DNA of 64,000 bases from SZUA-229 sp964531165 (GTDB taxonomy: Bacteria; Pseudomonadota; Gammaproteobacteria; SZUA-229), in contig CAZHEA010000005.1 of NCBI GenBank assembly GCA_964531165.1, forward strand, positions 24,506 to 88,505, read 5' to 3'. Of the stretch, positions 1 to 7,900 are shown in pieces. Under the pieces are notes generated by a model that was not told the DNA's origin, made no database searches, and worked only from the letters and a program-made list of their open reading frames with translations. Each line of letters begins with the position of its first letter. Within the stretch, counting starts at the first letter, position 1. The position numbers and the translations under genes are program-made.

Positions 1-320
1 GGATTGAATTAATTGATCGTTTCGGGTTATTACCTGAAATAGCGAAAAACCTGTTTGAAGTAACCTCCCTCAAACTGCTAACCCATAATATTGGTGTCGA
101 AAAAATAACCGCCGTAGATTCACTGGTGCGTATTATTTTTGATTTAAATGCGAATATTGATCCTGCCAGGCTCATTACACTGATACAATCTGAACCACAA
201 GTTTACAAACTCAATGGCAGCAACACCTTAATTATTTATAAAGAAACCAGCGAATGCGAACAGCGTGTAAAAATATTAAGAGAACTACTCAAATCTCTCA
301 TGCTTCAGGAAGCGGCTTAA
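1..320 (+). CDS. mfd: Transcription-repair coupling factor Mfd, C-terminal end (5' truncated by window)
   Basis: Reading from base 3, an open frame runs without a stop to the TAA at 318-320; the rest of the gene lies left of the window. The visible residues begin ELIDRFGLLPE and continue through FEVTSLKLL to DPARLITLIQ and VYKLNG, which is the pattern of the extreme C-terminal domain of Mfd. Mfd is the ATP-dependent translocase that removes RNA polymerase stalled at DNA damage and recruits UvrA. A GTG at 126 would give only a 64-residue ORF and is an internal codon, not a start. The stop overlaps the start of the next gene by one base (TAATG), so the two are probably translationally coupled. 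The mfd-csiV order is common in gammaproteobacteria. Confidence 0.9.
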   Translation, partial: IELIDRFGLLPEIAKNLFEVTSLKLLTHNIGVEKITAVDSLVRIIFDLNANIDPARLITLIQSEPQVYKLNGSNTLIIYKETSECEQRVKILRELLKSLMLQEAA

Positions 321-1027
321 TGAAATTTACAACAATCAGGCAATTTGCTTTTATCATGACATGGTTTTTTGCATTAACACTGCAAGCAGCTGAAACCGGT
401 TACGAAGTTGAGTTAATTATTTTCGAAGACACCACGGCTCGCTATTTAAGCTCTGAAGACTGGAGCTATAATGACATGCTTAATAATAAACAGAATGAGC
501 CGGCTAAACCGGTTAAAAAAGACCCCGAGTATCGACAGCTAAACTGGGATGGCGCCAAATTATCAAGTAATCTGAAGCGTTTGAAAAAAAACTCTAATTT
601 CAGAGTTCTTATCACCCGCCGCTGGAAACAGACAGGACTCGACCGAGCACACGCATTTAACATACCTCTAACTACAGACAAAACCACCAATACGGATTCT
701 GAGCCAAATGCACCAGCTCAAAATACACCATCCATTGAACAGCCTGAAGCCAATCTGAAGAACGCGTCATACATTACCGGCAGTGTAAAACTCATTATGA
801 GTCGCTACTTACACTTCAATGTAGACATGCGATATTTCAAGCCTAAATACACTGAAAATGGGGGGCTTCAAAATATCTCTTTTCCCGTTGTTAATGAACG
901 ACGCATGCGTAGCCGCGAAATTCACTATATTGACCACCCATTGGTCGGCGTAGTCGTTTTAGCCACTCCTTATAAAATAGAGTCACAGAATGATGATACT
1001 CAACCGGGTGAATATAAAACCATGTAG
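320..1027 (+). CDS. csiV: CsiV-like secreted protein
   Basis: This frame encodes a 235-residue protein. I start it at the ATG at 320, which overlaps the mfd stop, rather than at an upstream ATG inside mfd. Residues 1-25 form a signal peptide (hydrophobic FAFIMTWFFALTL ending near LQAAE). The mature N-terminus GYEVELIIFED matches the opening of CsiV-family proteins (YxVEliiFxr-type), small periplasmic proteins named for cell-shape integrity in Vibrio and thought to act in peptidoglycan assembly. The middle (about residues 120-150) is a low-complexity, proline- and asparagine-rich linker. The C-terminal half has the family's SRYLHFNVDM-like strand and the RRMRSREIHYIDHPLVGVVVLATPY-like closing region (shortened here in description only). 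Position directly after mfd supports the call. The exact role in this organism is inferred. Confidence 0.78.
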   Translation: MKFTTIRQFAFIMTWFFALTLQAAETGYEVELIIFEDTTARYLSSEDWSYNDMLNNKQNEPAKPVKKDPEYRQLNWDGAKLSSNLKRLKKNSNFRVLITRRWKQTGLDRAHAFNIPLTTDKTTNTDSEPNAPAQNTPSIEQPEANLKNASYITGSVKLIMSRYLHFNVDMRYFKPKYTENGGLQNISFPVVNERRMRSREIHYIDHPLVGVVVLATPYKIESQNDDTQPGEYKTM

Positions 1028-1143
1028 CGCTGTCGACAAACCTTACAAGTTTGCCGAAATTTTTGTCACTTATACCTGTTAATTCAGTTTATTTAAAAAA
1101 ACATATTACCTATCTTACTGATTTTATAGAAATAATTAGTATA

Positions 1144-1159
1144 TGGCTCTAATAATGCT
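1144..1159 (+). promoter_or_regulatory. Candidate sigma-54 (-24/-12) promoter for the PEP-CTERM gene
   Basis: The sequence TGGCTCTAATAATGCT has GG and GC elements at exactly the spacing of the sigma-54 consensus TGGCAC-N5-TTGC, with mismatches at one base of each half. It lies about 119 bases before the start codon at 1278, giving an expected leader of roughly 108 bases. PEP-CTERM and EPS genes in related exosortase systems are known to be controlled by RpoN with PrsK/PrsR-type regulators, which is why the match deserves weight. It is a motif match in A+T-rich DNA and could be chance. Confidence 0.35.
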
Positions 1160-1179
1160 ACTGATTTATTAAATAATGT

Positions 1180-1210
1180 ATATAAACCACCCTTAAGGGG
1201 GATTTTATAT
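1180..1210. repeat. Imperfect palindrome centred on CCCTTAAGGG
   Basis: A perfect 10-base palindrome (CCCTTAAGGG, 1190-1199) is extended by partly complementary TATATAAA/TTTTATATA flanks, with two mismatches and one bulge. It sits in the probable 5' leader of the PEP-CTERM gene. It lacks a proper loop, so it looks more like a dimer-binding operator than a terminator; this is inference. Confidence 0.4.
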
Positions 1211-1277
1211 ATTTAGTTATCCAGATATACTTCACTTAGAATAAAAATTAGCCAATAGTTTATAAGGAATTAAAAAG

Positions 1278-1853
1278 ATGAAAAACGATCGGATTAAGTC
1301 AGTTAGTAACTACGCTTTATGTTTATTTTTGCTTGTCACTGGCTCGGCACAGGCTGCAATTGTAAACTTTACCATTTCTGGCAATGTAGAAATCGCTGAA
1401 CCCAATAATCCATTTGCTTTATTAGCTAACTCAACGATATCTGCATCTGGTACTTATGATGACAGTGTAATCGGTGCTGGCTTATCGTTTATCGACTTTT
1501 CAACAATCACTAACAGTATGCAAATAACGGTTGGAAACACAATATTTACTGATGACATGTCAACTATCCCTGATAATGGTCTGTTTTTTCAAGATGGTAT
1601 GTTTGACGGGCTGAGCTATCGCTCTATACAGACTAATATCTCATTTTCATCATCTGGCTTTGCCGATATGATTTTCAATGGCGGTGTGCCTGATAGTTTT
1701 GATAACACGTTAATCGCAGAGTCAACGTACATTAAAGGAAAATGGGATGCAGCTAGCTTTGAAGTTACGCCTGTTCCTGTTCCTGCCGCTTTATGGTTAT
1801 TTGGCTCAGGCCTGATATTTTTAAGCGGAATAAGCCGTCGCAGAAAAAGCTAA
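1278..1853 (+). CDS. PEP-CTERM-type (VPxPAALWLFGSG) secreted protein
   Basis: The 191-residue product has a signal peptide (hydrophobic core YALCLFLLVTGSAQA, cleavage probably after AQA near residue 27). Its beta-rich middle, full of Ser, Thr, Asn and Asp, matches no family I recognise. The C-terminal sorting signal is VPVPAALWLFGSG, followed by a hydrophobic stretch and the basic tail SRRRKS. This tripartite end is the substrate signal of the exosortase (XrtA) system, which cleaves such proteins at the inner membrane for surface delivery. The ribosome site AAGGAA lies about 10 bases before the ATG. This is the only clear PEP-CTERM protein in the window and marks the flanking EPS genes as part of an exosortase system. 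Its own function (matrix component, adhesin) is unknown. Confidence 0.85.
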   Translation: MKNDRIKSVSNYALCLFLLVTGSAQAAIVNFTISGNVEIAEPNNPFALLANSTISASGTYDDSVIGAGLSFIDFSTITNSMQITVGNTIFTDDMSTIPDNGLFFQDGMFDGLSYRSIQTNISFSSSGFADMIFNGGVPDSFDNTLIAESTYIKGKWDAASFEVTPVPVPAALWLFGSGLIFLSGISRRRKS

Positions 1854-1934
1854 TTTTTGCAAAACTGTAAATTAGGACTATACTAATTTATAATATTAAG
1901 TGAAGTTTAATGGACAATATCTTGAGAGGATATC

Positions 1935-2135
1935 ATGGATAAACCCAATAAAGAGCAAAGCATCGATCAGAACCGTCGTGATTTTGTAAAGAAAACCGCA
2001 TATACAGCACCTGCTATTGTGACTATGGCTGCTATCCCATCATTTGCATCTGCTGGCTCTTCAAATAGCCACAAACTGGTTGGTAACAGACCACGCCCTG
2101 GTACACCGCCATCACAACAGCCAACCCCAAGATAA
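1935..2135 (+). CDS. 66-residue peptide with twin-arginine-like N-terminus
   Basis: The ORF begins at an ATG preceded by AGAGGA at good spacing. Residues 14-20 read RRDFVKK, followed by AYTAPAIVTMAAIPSFASA, which resembles a Tat signal with an A-x-A cleavage site near residue 40. Only about 26 residues would remain (GSSNSHKLVGNRPRPGTPP and so on, rich in Pro, Ser and Arg), too short for a folded domain. The next genes are an HprK-related kinase and a PqqD-family protein on the opposite strand, convergent with this gene. PqqD-like proteins bind leader peptides in RiPP pathways, so this peptide may be the substrate of that cassette; that is inference. The serines in the tail would be candidate modification sites. 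It could also simply be a small exported protein. Confidence 0.7.
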   Translation: MDKPNKEQSIDQNRRDFVKKTAYTAPAIVTMAAIPSFASAGSSNSHKLVGNRPRPGTPPSQQPTPR

Positions 2136-2147
2136 AAATTTTATATC

Positions 2148-2172
2148 ACCCATCCGCTTTCTGCGGGTGGGT
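2148..2172. terminator. Hairpin between convergent genes
   Basis: ACCCATCCGC (2148-2157) pairs with GCGGGTGGGT (2163-2172), a 10-base stem with one G-U pair and a TTTCT loop. It lies between the end of the RR peptide gene and the end of the convergent kinase gene. There is no long T-run on the plus side; the minus side runs into a T-rich stretch. It may act as a weak bidirectional terminator. Confidence 0.45.
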
Positions 2173-2208
2173 AGTACTACATTCCCATTTTTTAAACTTG
2201 ATTAAATC

Positions 2209-3048
2209 TCAACTGTTTTTATTTAACAGACGCTTTACCTGTTCGCAGGTTTTATCCAGATGGTTTGATTTAAGAACATAACTGTTAACGCCTCTAACGA
2301 TAGATATTGCAGCTTGCATCCCACTATCGCCTTTATCATGAGCCAGTATATTGAGACTATTAATAAATAGTTTAGCCGAGGCTTCAGCCGTACTGATTGA
2401 GTGTATTTCTGGTTCCTTTATTTCACTATCATATTCAAGGTAAAAAATATGCTGTAACTTAACAGACTCAAAACGCCCTGAATTTTCTGACTTTACGGGT
2501 ACATGAATAGTACAACGTGTATGCAAACTATCATCCGGTAGCTCAAACAGCGGAGGTATCGCCTTTAAACACAATGCATGTGGATAGGGCTCAACATGCA
2601 TTGTATTCATATCAATCGGAGCCAGTTCATCACTTAAGTAATTAAAGCCGGAATTTAGCATTGCCCAGCTGGTCGTTGACTTGCCAGTACCCGAAGGCGC
2701 AACTAACAGTAAGCCCTGCCCCTGATACTCTAATGCAGCAGAATGAATAAACACTAAGTCAGAACGAATTTTCTGTAATTCAATCGTCATATCTTTTTCG
2801 AAAAAAAAGATAAACTCGCCAATTTCTTTAGTGAAATATTGCGGACCACTCTCTCTGGAGACACATATTTCATTATCCGCATCATTTCTGCTAATGGTAT
2901 AAGTTAAGTCAGCAACTTGTTTAGATGTAGGCACTAACATAGCACCATAAACAAGCACTAATATCTCTGATAATTCAGTACTACTGACATTAACCTCAAT
3001 GATACAATTAAAAACTGATAGCGTTAGAAATTGACTATTTTTTTTCAT
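2209..3048 (-). CDS. HprK-related kinase A (HPr-rel-A system)
   Basis: The 279-residue protein carries a Walker A motif APSGTGKST at about residues 117-125, preceded by HSAALEY and followed by the acidic segment LSDELAPID. This arrangement is that of the C-terminal HPr kinase/phosphorylase (HprK) fold. The N-terminal 100 residues are not those of classical HprK. HprK-related kinases with this architecture occur beside a PqqD-family protein and a nucleotidyltransferase, as here, and no HPr or PTS gene is visible nearby, so the substrate is unlikely to be HPr. The gene overlaps the upstream PqqD gene by 14 bases, indicating coupled translation. Homologous kinases in lasso-peptide clusters phosphorylate a peptide; the neighbouring RR peptide is therefore a possible substrate, but this is untested. 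Confidence 0.78.
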   Translation of the reverse strand: MKKNSQFLTLSVFNCIIEVNVSSTELSEILVLVYGAMLVPTSKQVADLTYTISRNDADNEICVSRESGPQYFTKEIGEFIFFFEKDMTIELQKIRSDLVFIHSAALEYQGQGLLLVAPSGTGKSTTSWAMLNSGFNYLSDELAPIDMNTMHVEPYPHALCLKAIPPLFELPDDSLHTRCTIHVPVKSENSGRFESVKLQHIFYLEYDSEIKEPEIHSISTAEASAKLFINSLNILAHDKGDSGMQAAISIVRGVNSYVLKSNHLDKTCEQVKRLLNKNS

Positions 3049-3313
3049 TTAACAAATTTAAACCCATAAATTGCTTAATAACACCTGAGACATCATCCCT
3101 TGCATTGGCTTCAGAAATATCATAATGCTCAACAACCAATGATGTTATATCTGATACATTATTTTTACCATCGCATTGATGCAAGATAAACGTAGCCGTA
3201 TCATTTAACTGATGTATAGACTCTTCACTGGTATCAAGGATGAGCGACTCACCATCCACATCCTGTAAAACAACATCGGTACGCATACTCGGTATATATG
3301 TATTTTCAATCAT
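3035..3313 (-). CDS. PqqD-family peptide-binding protein (HPr-rel-A system)
   Basis: The product is about 92 residues. A TTG at 3319 would add two residues, but the ATG at 3313 is the more likely start. The sequence has the PqqD winged-helix pattern: an early beta hairpin (DGESLILDTSEESIHQLN), the helix TATFILHQCDGKNNVSDI, then VVEHYDI and a closing helix VIKQFMGLNLL. PqqD-type domains bind leader peptides and present them to modifying enzymes. It is the first gene of a two-gene operon with the HprK-related kinase, overlapping it by 14 bases, and is divergent from the nucleotidyltransferase gene. Its peptide partner is unknown; the 66-residue RR peptide nearby is the obvious candidate. Confidence 0.8.
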   Translation of the reverse strand: MIENTYIPSMRTDVVLQDVDGESLILDTSEESIHQLNDTATFILHQCDGKNNVSDITSLVVEHYDISEANARDDVSGVIKQFMGLNLLNEKK

Positions 3314-3350
3314 AGGCAATAAACTTGTATTAAAACAGTTAGTTTAGTTT

Positions 3351-3356
3351 ATTATA
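3351..3356 (-). promoter_or_regulatory. Candidate -10 element for the pqqD-hprK pair
   Basis: On the minus strand this reads TATAAT, about 35 bases before the ATG at 3313. No convincing -35 element stands upstream. The 80-base gap holds divergent promoters for the pqqD-hprK pair and the nucleotidyltransferase gene, so the three are likely co-regulated. Confidence 0.35.
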
Positions 3357-3399
3357 TTCAAAACAGGCTATTAAATATATAAATTAATATTGGTAGAAA

Positions 3400-4530
3400 A
3401 TGAAATCACTACTCCCCTTACTTAGCGCAATCAGCCACCAGCAACAAGACTTAAATATAAGTAGGACACAAGATAATTTAATTGATTTCGCAATCAATGC
3501 TGGTATGGGAGCGTATCTTAAATATAGCGCTGAAAACATCCAGCAAACTATTTCTGCAGAAAGTTATCAACGGTTACTATCAGCCGACCTTACAGCCAAA
3601 GTAATCACTTATAGTATTTTAAATTCTTTAAAAGAGGTACTCGCATTCAGTGAGCAGTGTGAAGATGACATTATATTATTAAAAGGAATCTCTCATTGCC
3701 AGCGTTACTACCCTCACCCCTGGTTCAGGATAATGAGCGATATAGATTTACTGGTATCAGAAAAAGATGTGGCTACACTTGAAAACATCCTGCTAAAGCT
3801 GGGCTATCAACAAACATCTAAAAACACACAGGAATTTTATACATCACATCACCATAGCATGCCGTTTTATAATAAAAAAAATAATCTATGGATTGAAGTT
3901 CACAGCCATTTATTTTCAAAAAGTACGCCGGCTAAGCATGATGAGTTGTTTACCCTGGAAAACATTCAAACAAACACTGTTGCAATGTATGACCCCGAAT
4001 ACAATTGTAATATAAAACAGCTATCTACAGAGTTGCATTTAATTTACACCTGTGTTCATTGGGCCGATGATTTCAATACACACAAAAGCTGTATTCAGTT
4101 AACCGATATTGTACTGATGATATTGAATAACAACACCCCGCTAAACTGGGAGAAAATGAGCAACTGGCTTACAAATACAGCATCAGCATCCAGTGTTTTT
4201 TTAGCGTTAAGTTATTTAAATAAATCGAGCATTATAAAAATACCAGATACCTATTTTAATCGTGTAAAACTAAAGCATAGTAATATGGCTACTATTAACA
4301 GATTAATCTTATATAAAATTATTGACGACTATTTTTCAGGTAAAAAAGATTACGGGCGTTTTTTAACAGAAAACAACCTGCTTATAATATGGACAACACT
4401 GCTTCAGCCACGATCATCTCTGAATAATATTTTACGACTCCCGGTAAATATCTTATTTCCACCGGACAATGATGAACGTTTTAAAATAAGTTTAATTGCA
4501 AAGAGAATTATAGGCCTTTTTAGAATATAG
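3400..4530 (+). CDS. Nucleotidyltransferase-family protein (HPr-rel-A cassette)
   Basis: This 376-residue protein has the signature of the large uncharacterised nucleotidyltransferase family: IILLKGISH at about residue 88 followed by WFRIMSDIDLLVSEKD, where the DID pair would be the metal-binding aspartates of a Pol-beta-type fold. A downstream LWIEVHSHLF segment and helical C-terminal half are also typical. No transmembrane segment is seen. It is divergently transcribed from pqqD-hprK across an 80-base gap. In lasso-peptide and HPr-rel systems such proteins accompany HprK-like kinases, so it may add a nucleotide or extend a phosphate on the kinase product. The reaction and the substrate are unknown. 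Confidence 0.75.
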   Translation: MKSLLPLLSAISHQQQDLNISRTQDNLIDFAINAGMGAYLKYSAENIQQTISAESYQRLLSADLTAKVITYSILNSLKEVLAFSEQCEDDIILLKGISHCQRYYPHPWFRIMSDIDLLVSEKDVATLENILLKLGYQQTSKNTQEFYTSHHHSMPFYNKKNNLWIEVHSHLFSKSTPAKHDELFTLENIQTNTVAMYDPEYNCNIKQLSTELHLIYTCVHWADDFNTHKSCIQLTDIVLMILNNNTPLNWEKMSNWLTNTASASSVFLALSYLNKSSIIKIPDTYFNRVKLKHSNMATINRLILYKIIDDYFSGKKDYGRFLTENNLLIIWTTLLQPRSSLNNILRLPVNILFPPDNDERFKISLIAKRIIGLFRI

Positions 4531-4561
4531 GCTGAAGCGTTTAATCAATCGTTCAGATAGA

Positions 4562-4963
4562 TTACTTTTTAGATTTTGTATTATAGTTGCCTTTATTAGC
4601 ATGATCTTTCTTTAAAAGATTTAAAAATAACACATAGTGAATATTCACTGCGGGGAAGCCTTTTCCACAATCAGGCTCAGCACCATAACCTACCCTGACA
4701 GGCTTAGAGGTCAACTGTGCCATGCGCAACATTTCAAACATGGCATCAGAGTGTGGCTGATTTAAATCCAGTTTGTAATCCCAGTCCACATTATTAGCGC
4801 ATTTAGGACGTTGATTTACCGGGTTATCTAAACGAAACAATACAAGCCCTTGCTGACTCACATAAATATCTTTTAAATAACCTGTACTTTCATTGGCGAA
4901 GGCACTGTGAATAAATAAAGGCAGAATCAGAACACTTAACACAAATACTTTAAAATTTTTCAT
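4562..4963 (-). CDS. Small secreted protein of unknown function
   Basis: The product has 133 residues with a clear signal peptide (VFVLSVLILPLFIHSAFA, cleavage near residue 23). The mature part has a few cysteines (KCANN, PDCGKG), likely a disulfide, and a beta-rich pattern: YLKDIYVSQQGLVLFRL, then VDWDYKLDL, a helix HSDAMFEMLRMAQ, and VRVGYG. The overall layout resembles small secreted OB-like proteins related to subtilase-cytotoxin B-type folds, but this is only an impression. Its ATG overlaps the stop of the giant upstream gene by one base, so it is probably translated together with it and may assist or accompany it at the cell surface. The C-terminus is lysine-rich. Confidence 0.65.
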   Translation of the reverse strand: MKNFKVFVLSVLILPLFIHSAFANESTGYLKDIYVSQQGLVLFRLDNPVNQRPKCANNVDWDYKLDLNQPHSDAMFEMLRMAQLTSKPVRVGYGAEPDCGKGFPAVNIHYVLFLNLLKKDHANKGNYNTKSKK

Positions 4964-7900
4964 TATGGTACCGCCACAAAACGTGCTGCATCCGCACCCA
5001 TATAGGTAGTAGAGGGTGGAACAATACCTTCATCTGTAATTTCCAGATAACCTGCACTGCCCGCGGCAAAATTAAAGGTACCCAGTAAATTCCACTGTCC
5101 GAACACACCGGTATCACAATCCTGATCGACTTCAAGCGTTGTTAAGCCAATTGTCGATTGAATAATATGTTTCACATTCACTGCCCGATTGTAGTAACAC
5201 GAATTCCATACATACACTTCATAGTTACCAGCTTGCGGTAAATCAGGCGTGAAACGATAACGATCTACTGCGCCACCAACCGTTGCATAAAGTGAACCTG
5301 CACCATAGTGGTCTGAACCACCCGAGCTTACCCAGCTTCCGGATTGTGACGTACCCGCCTCATCTGTATCTATTATAAACTCAGAAACAGGTGCCTGCTG
5401 TGGATTGGTACCGGCAAGATACTCATCAAGATTAGACACGCCATCATTATCTGCATCAAGGAATGCATCATTAGGATCTAATGGATCAAGCCCATTGTTG
5501 ACCTCAAAAAAGTCATCCATCGTATCGCCATCGGTATCCGCACTTAGTGGGTTAGTGTTCCAGGTTAAAACCTCTGCACCATCCTGTAACCCGTCTGAAT
5601 CTGAATCAGGATTAAGTGGATCGGTACCTGCAGCTGTCTCGCCATCATTATTCAAGCCATCACTATCATCATCCAGCAAACCCTGGGACAACACCACAGT
5701 AATGGTTGACGTTGCACTGGCACTGCCATTTTCACTGTCTGTTACTGTTGCTGTGACGCTATGAACACCTACTCCCGGCACAAATGTAAAGCTGTTGCCA
5801 TTCGTACCGGTACCACTTAAGTCATCAAGCCAGTTGATCATGGCACTTAAATCACCGTCTTCTGCATCGGTTGCCGTTGCACTAATGGTAATCTGATCAC
5901 CATCTGTTAATCCTGCACTGGTAGTGGACAGAGTAATCACAGGTAAACTGTTAACCGCTCCAACCTGAACGAATCGCGCGGCATCTGCACCCATATAGGT
6001 AGTTGCCGGAGGGGTTATACCTTCATCTGTAATCTCCAGATAGCCACTGTTGCCCGCATTAAAGCTAAAGGTGCCAAGCAGGTTCCACTGACCAAATACG
6101 CCGGTGTCGCAATCCTGATCAACTTCGATTGTTGTAATGCCGCTCGCATGCTGAATAATATGCTTCACATTAACTGCGCGATTGCTGTAGCAGGAGTTCC
6201 ACACATACACTGCATAACTGCTGGTCTGTGGTAAGTCTGGAGTGAAGCGGTAGCGATCAATAGCTCCACCCACCGTTGCATATAACGAGCCCGCACCATA
6301 GTGATCAGAGCCACCCGAGCTATTCCAGTTTCCAGACTGAGATGTTCCCACTTCATCGGTATCAATAATAAACTCAACAACCGGCGCAGCCGGTGCCTGA
6401 TTCGGATCAGTGCCTGCCAGGAATTCGTCTAAATTACTTACACCGTCGTTATCTGAATCCAGAGCAGCATCACTTGCATCCAATGGGTTCAGACTATTAT
6501 TCAGTTCAAAGAAATCATCAATGCCATCGCCATCCGTATCGCTACTTAACGGGTTAGTATTATGTGTCAACACTTCTTCCCCATCAAACAGGCCATCACC
6601 ATCTGAATCTGGATTAAGTGGATCCGTACCTGCTGCGATTTCAGCATCGGTATTCAATCCATCATTATCTTCATCAAGTAAACCTGTGGATAGAACGACT
6701 GTAATCGTTGATGTAATGCTACTGCTAGCGTTGCTACTATCGACAACACTTGCTGTTAGCGTATGCACGCCAAGACCCGGTACAAAGGTAAAACTATTAC
6801 CCGTTGCCGTCAGGCCACTCAGGTCATCCTGCCAGCTAATGAGCGCACTTATGTTACCGTCTTCAACATCATTGGCTGTTGCCGTTAATGTAATCTGGTC
6901 ACCATCGGTCAGGTTGGCGGCTGTACTAGAGATTGTCATTACCGGTGAATTATTCACTTCACCTACACGAATAAAGCGAGCCGCATCAGCCCCCATATAC
7001 GTTGTAGCTGGAGGCACAATACCCTCATCGGTAATTTCAAGATAGCCGGTGCTTCCGGCATTAAAGCCGTATGTACCCAACAGATTCCATTGTCCGAATA
7101 CACCGGTATCACAATCCTGATCAACTTCAACTGTAGTAATACCCGCCGCATGCTGAATAATATGTTTTACATTAACCGCACGGTTGGCATAACAGGAATT
7201 CCACACATAAACTTCATAATTACTGGATAACGCAATAGCCGGTGTAAAGCGATAGCGATCAACTGCACCACCAACGGTTGCATACAATGAACCCGCACCG
7301 TAATGATCTGATCCGCCGGAATTATTCCAGCTTCCCACCTGCGATGTTCCGACCTCATCCGTATCAATAACAATGATATCGCCCGGTGCAGGATCGGCTA
7401 CATTCGGATTTGTACCACTTAAGTATTCTTCAAGATTACTGCGCCCATCACCATCATTATCCAGTGCTGCATCCGCCGCATCAATTGGTGTTAAATTATT
7501 GGCAATTTCGTAACCATCCGGTATTCCATCACCATCTGTGTCAGCTATCAGTGGATTGGTAAAATACAAATTCACTTCATTGCCATCATTTAATGCATCC
7601 GCATCGGTATCCGGGTTATTTATATCTGTGCCCAGTGCCATTTCTTCTTCATCATAAAGACCATCACCGTCCGTATCGACTAAGGTTGGATCTATCACCG
7701 TTACCACAATGCTTGCGGTTGATGTAAGGCCACCGCTATCCGTTACCTGAGCCGTAATCTGATGCACGCCCAAAGTCGGTACAAACGAGAAGTTTAATCC
7801 CGTAGCCGTATTAGAGCTGTTATTGTCAGACCAGCTAACAGATGCGCTCAAATCACCGTCGATCACATCTGAAACCGTTGCACTGACCGATAGAGTTGCA

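Noticed and set aside
126..320. 64-residue ORF starting at GTG
   Set aside because: The frame is open to the left edge and encodes the Mfd C-terminus; the GTG is internal.
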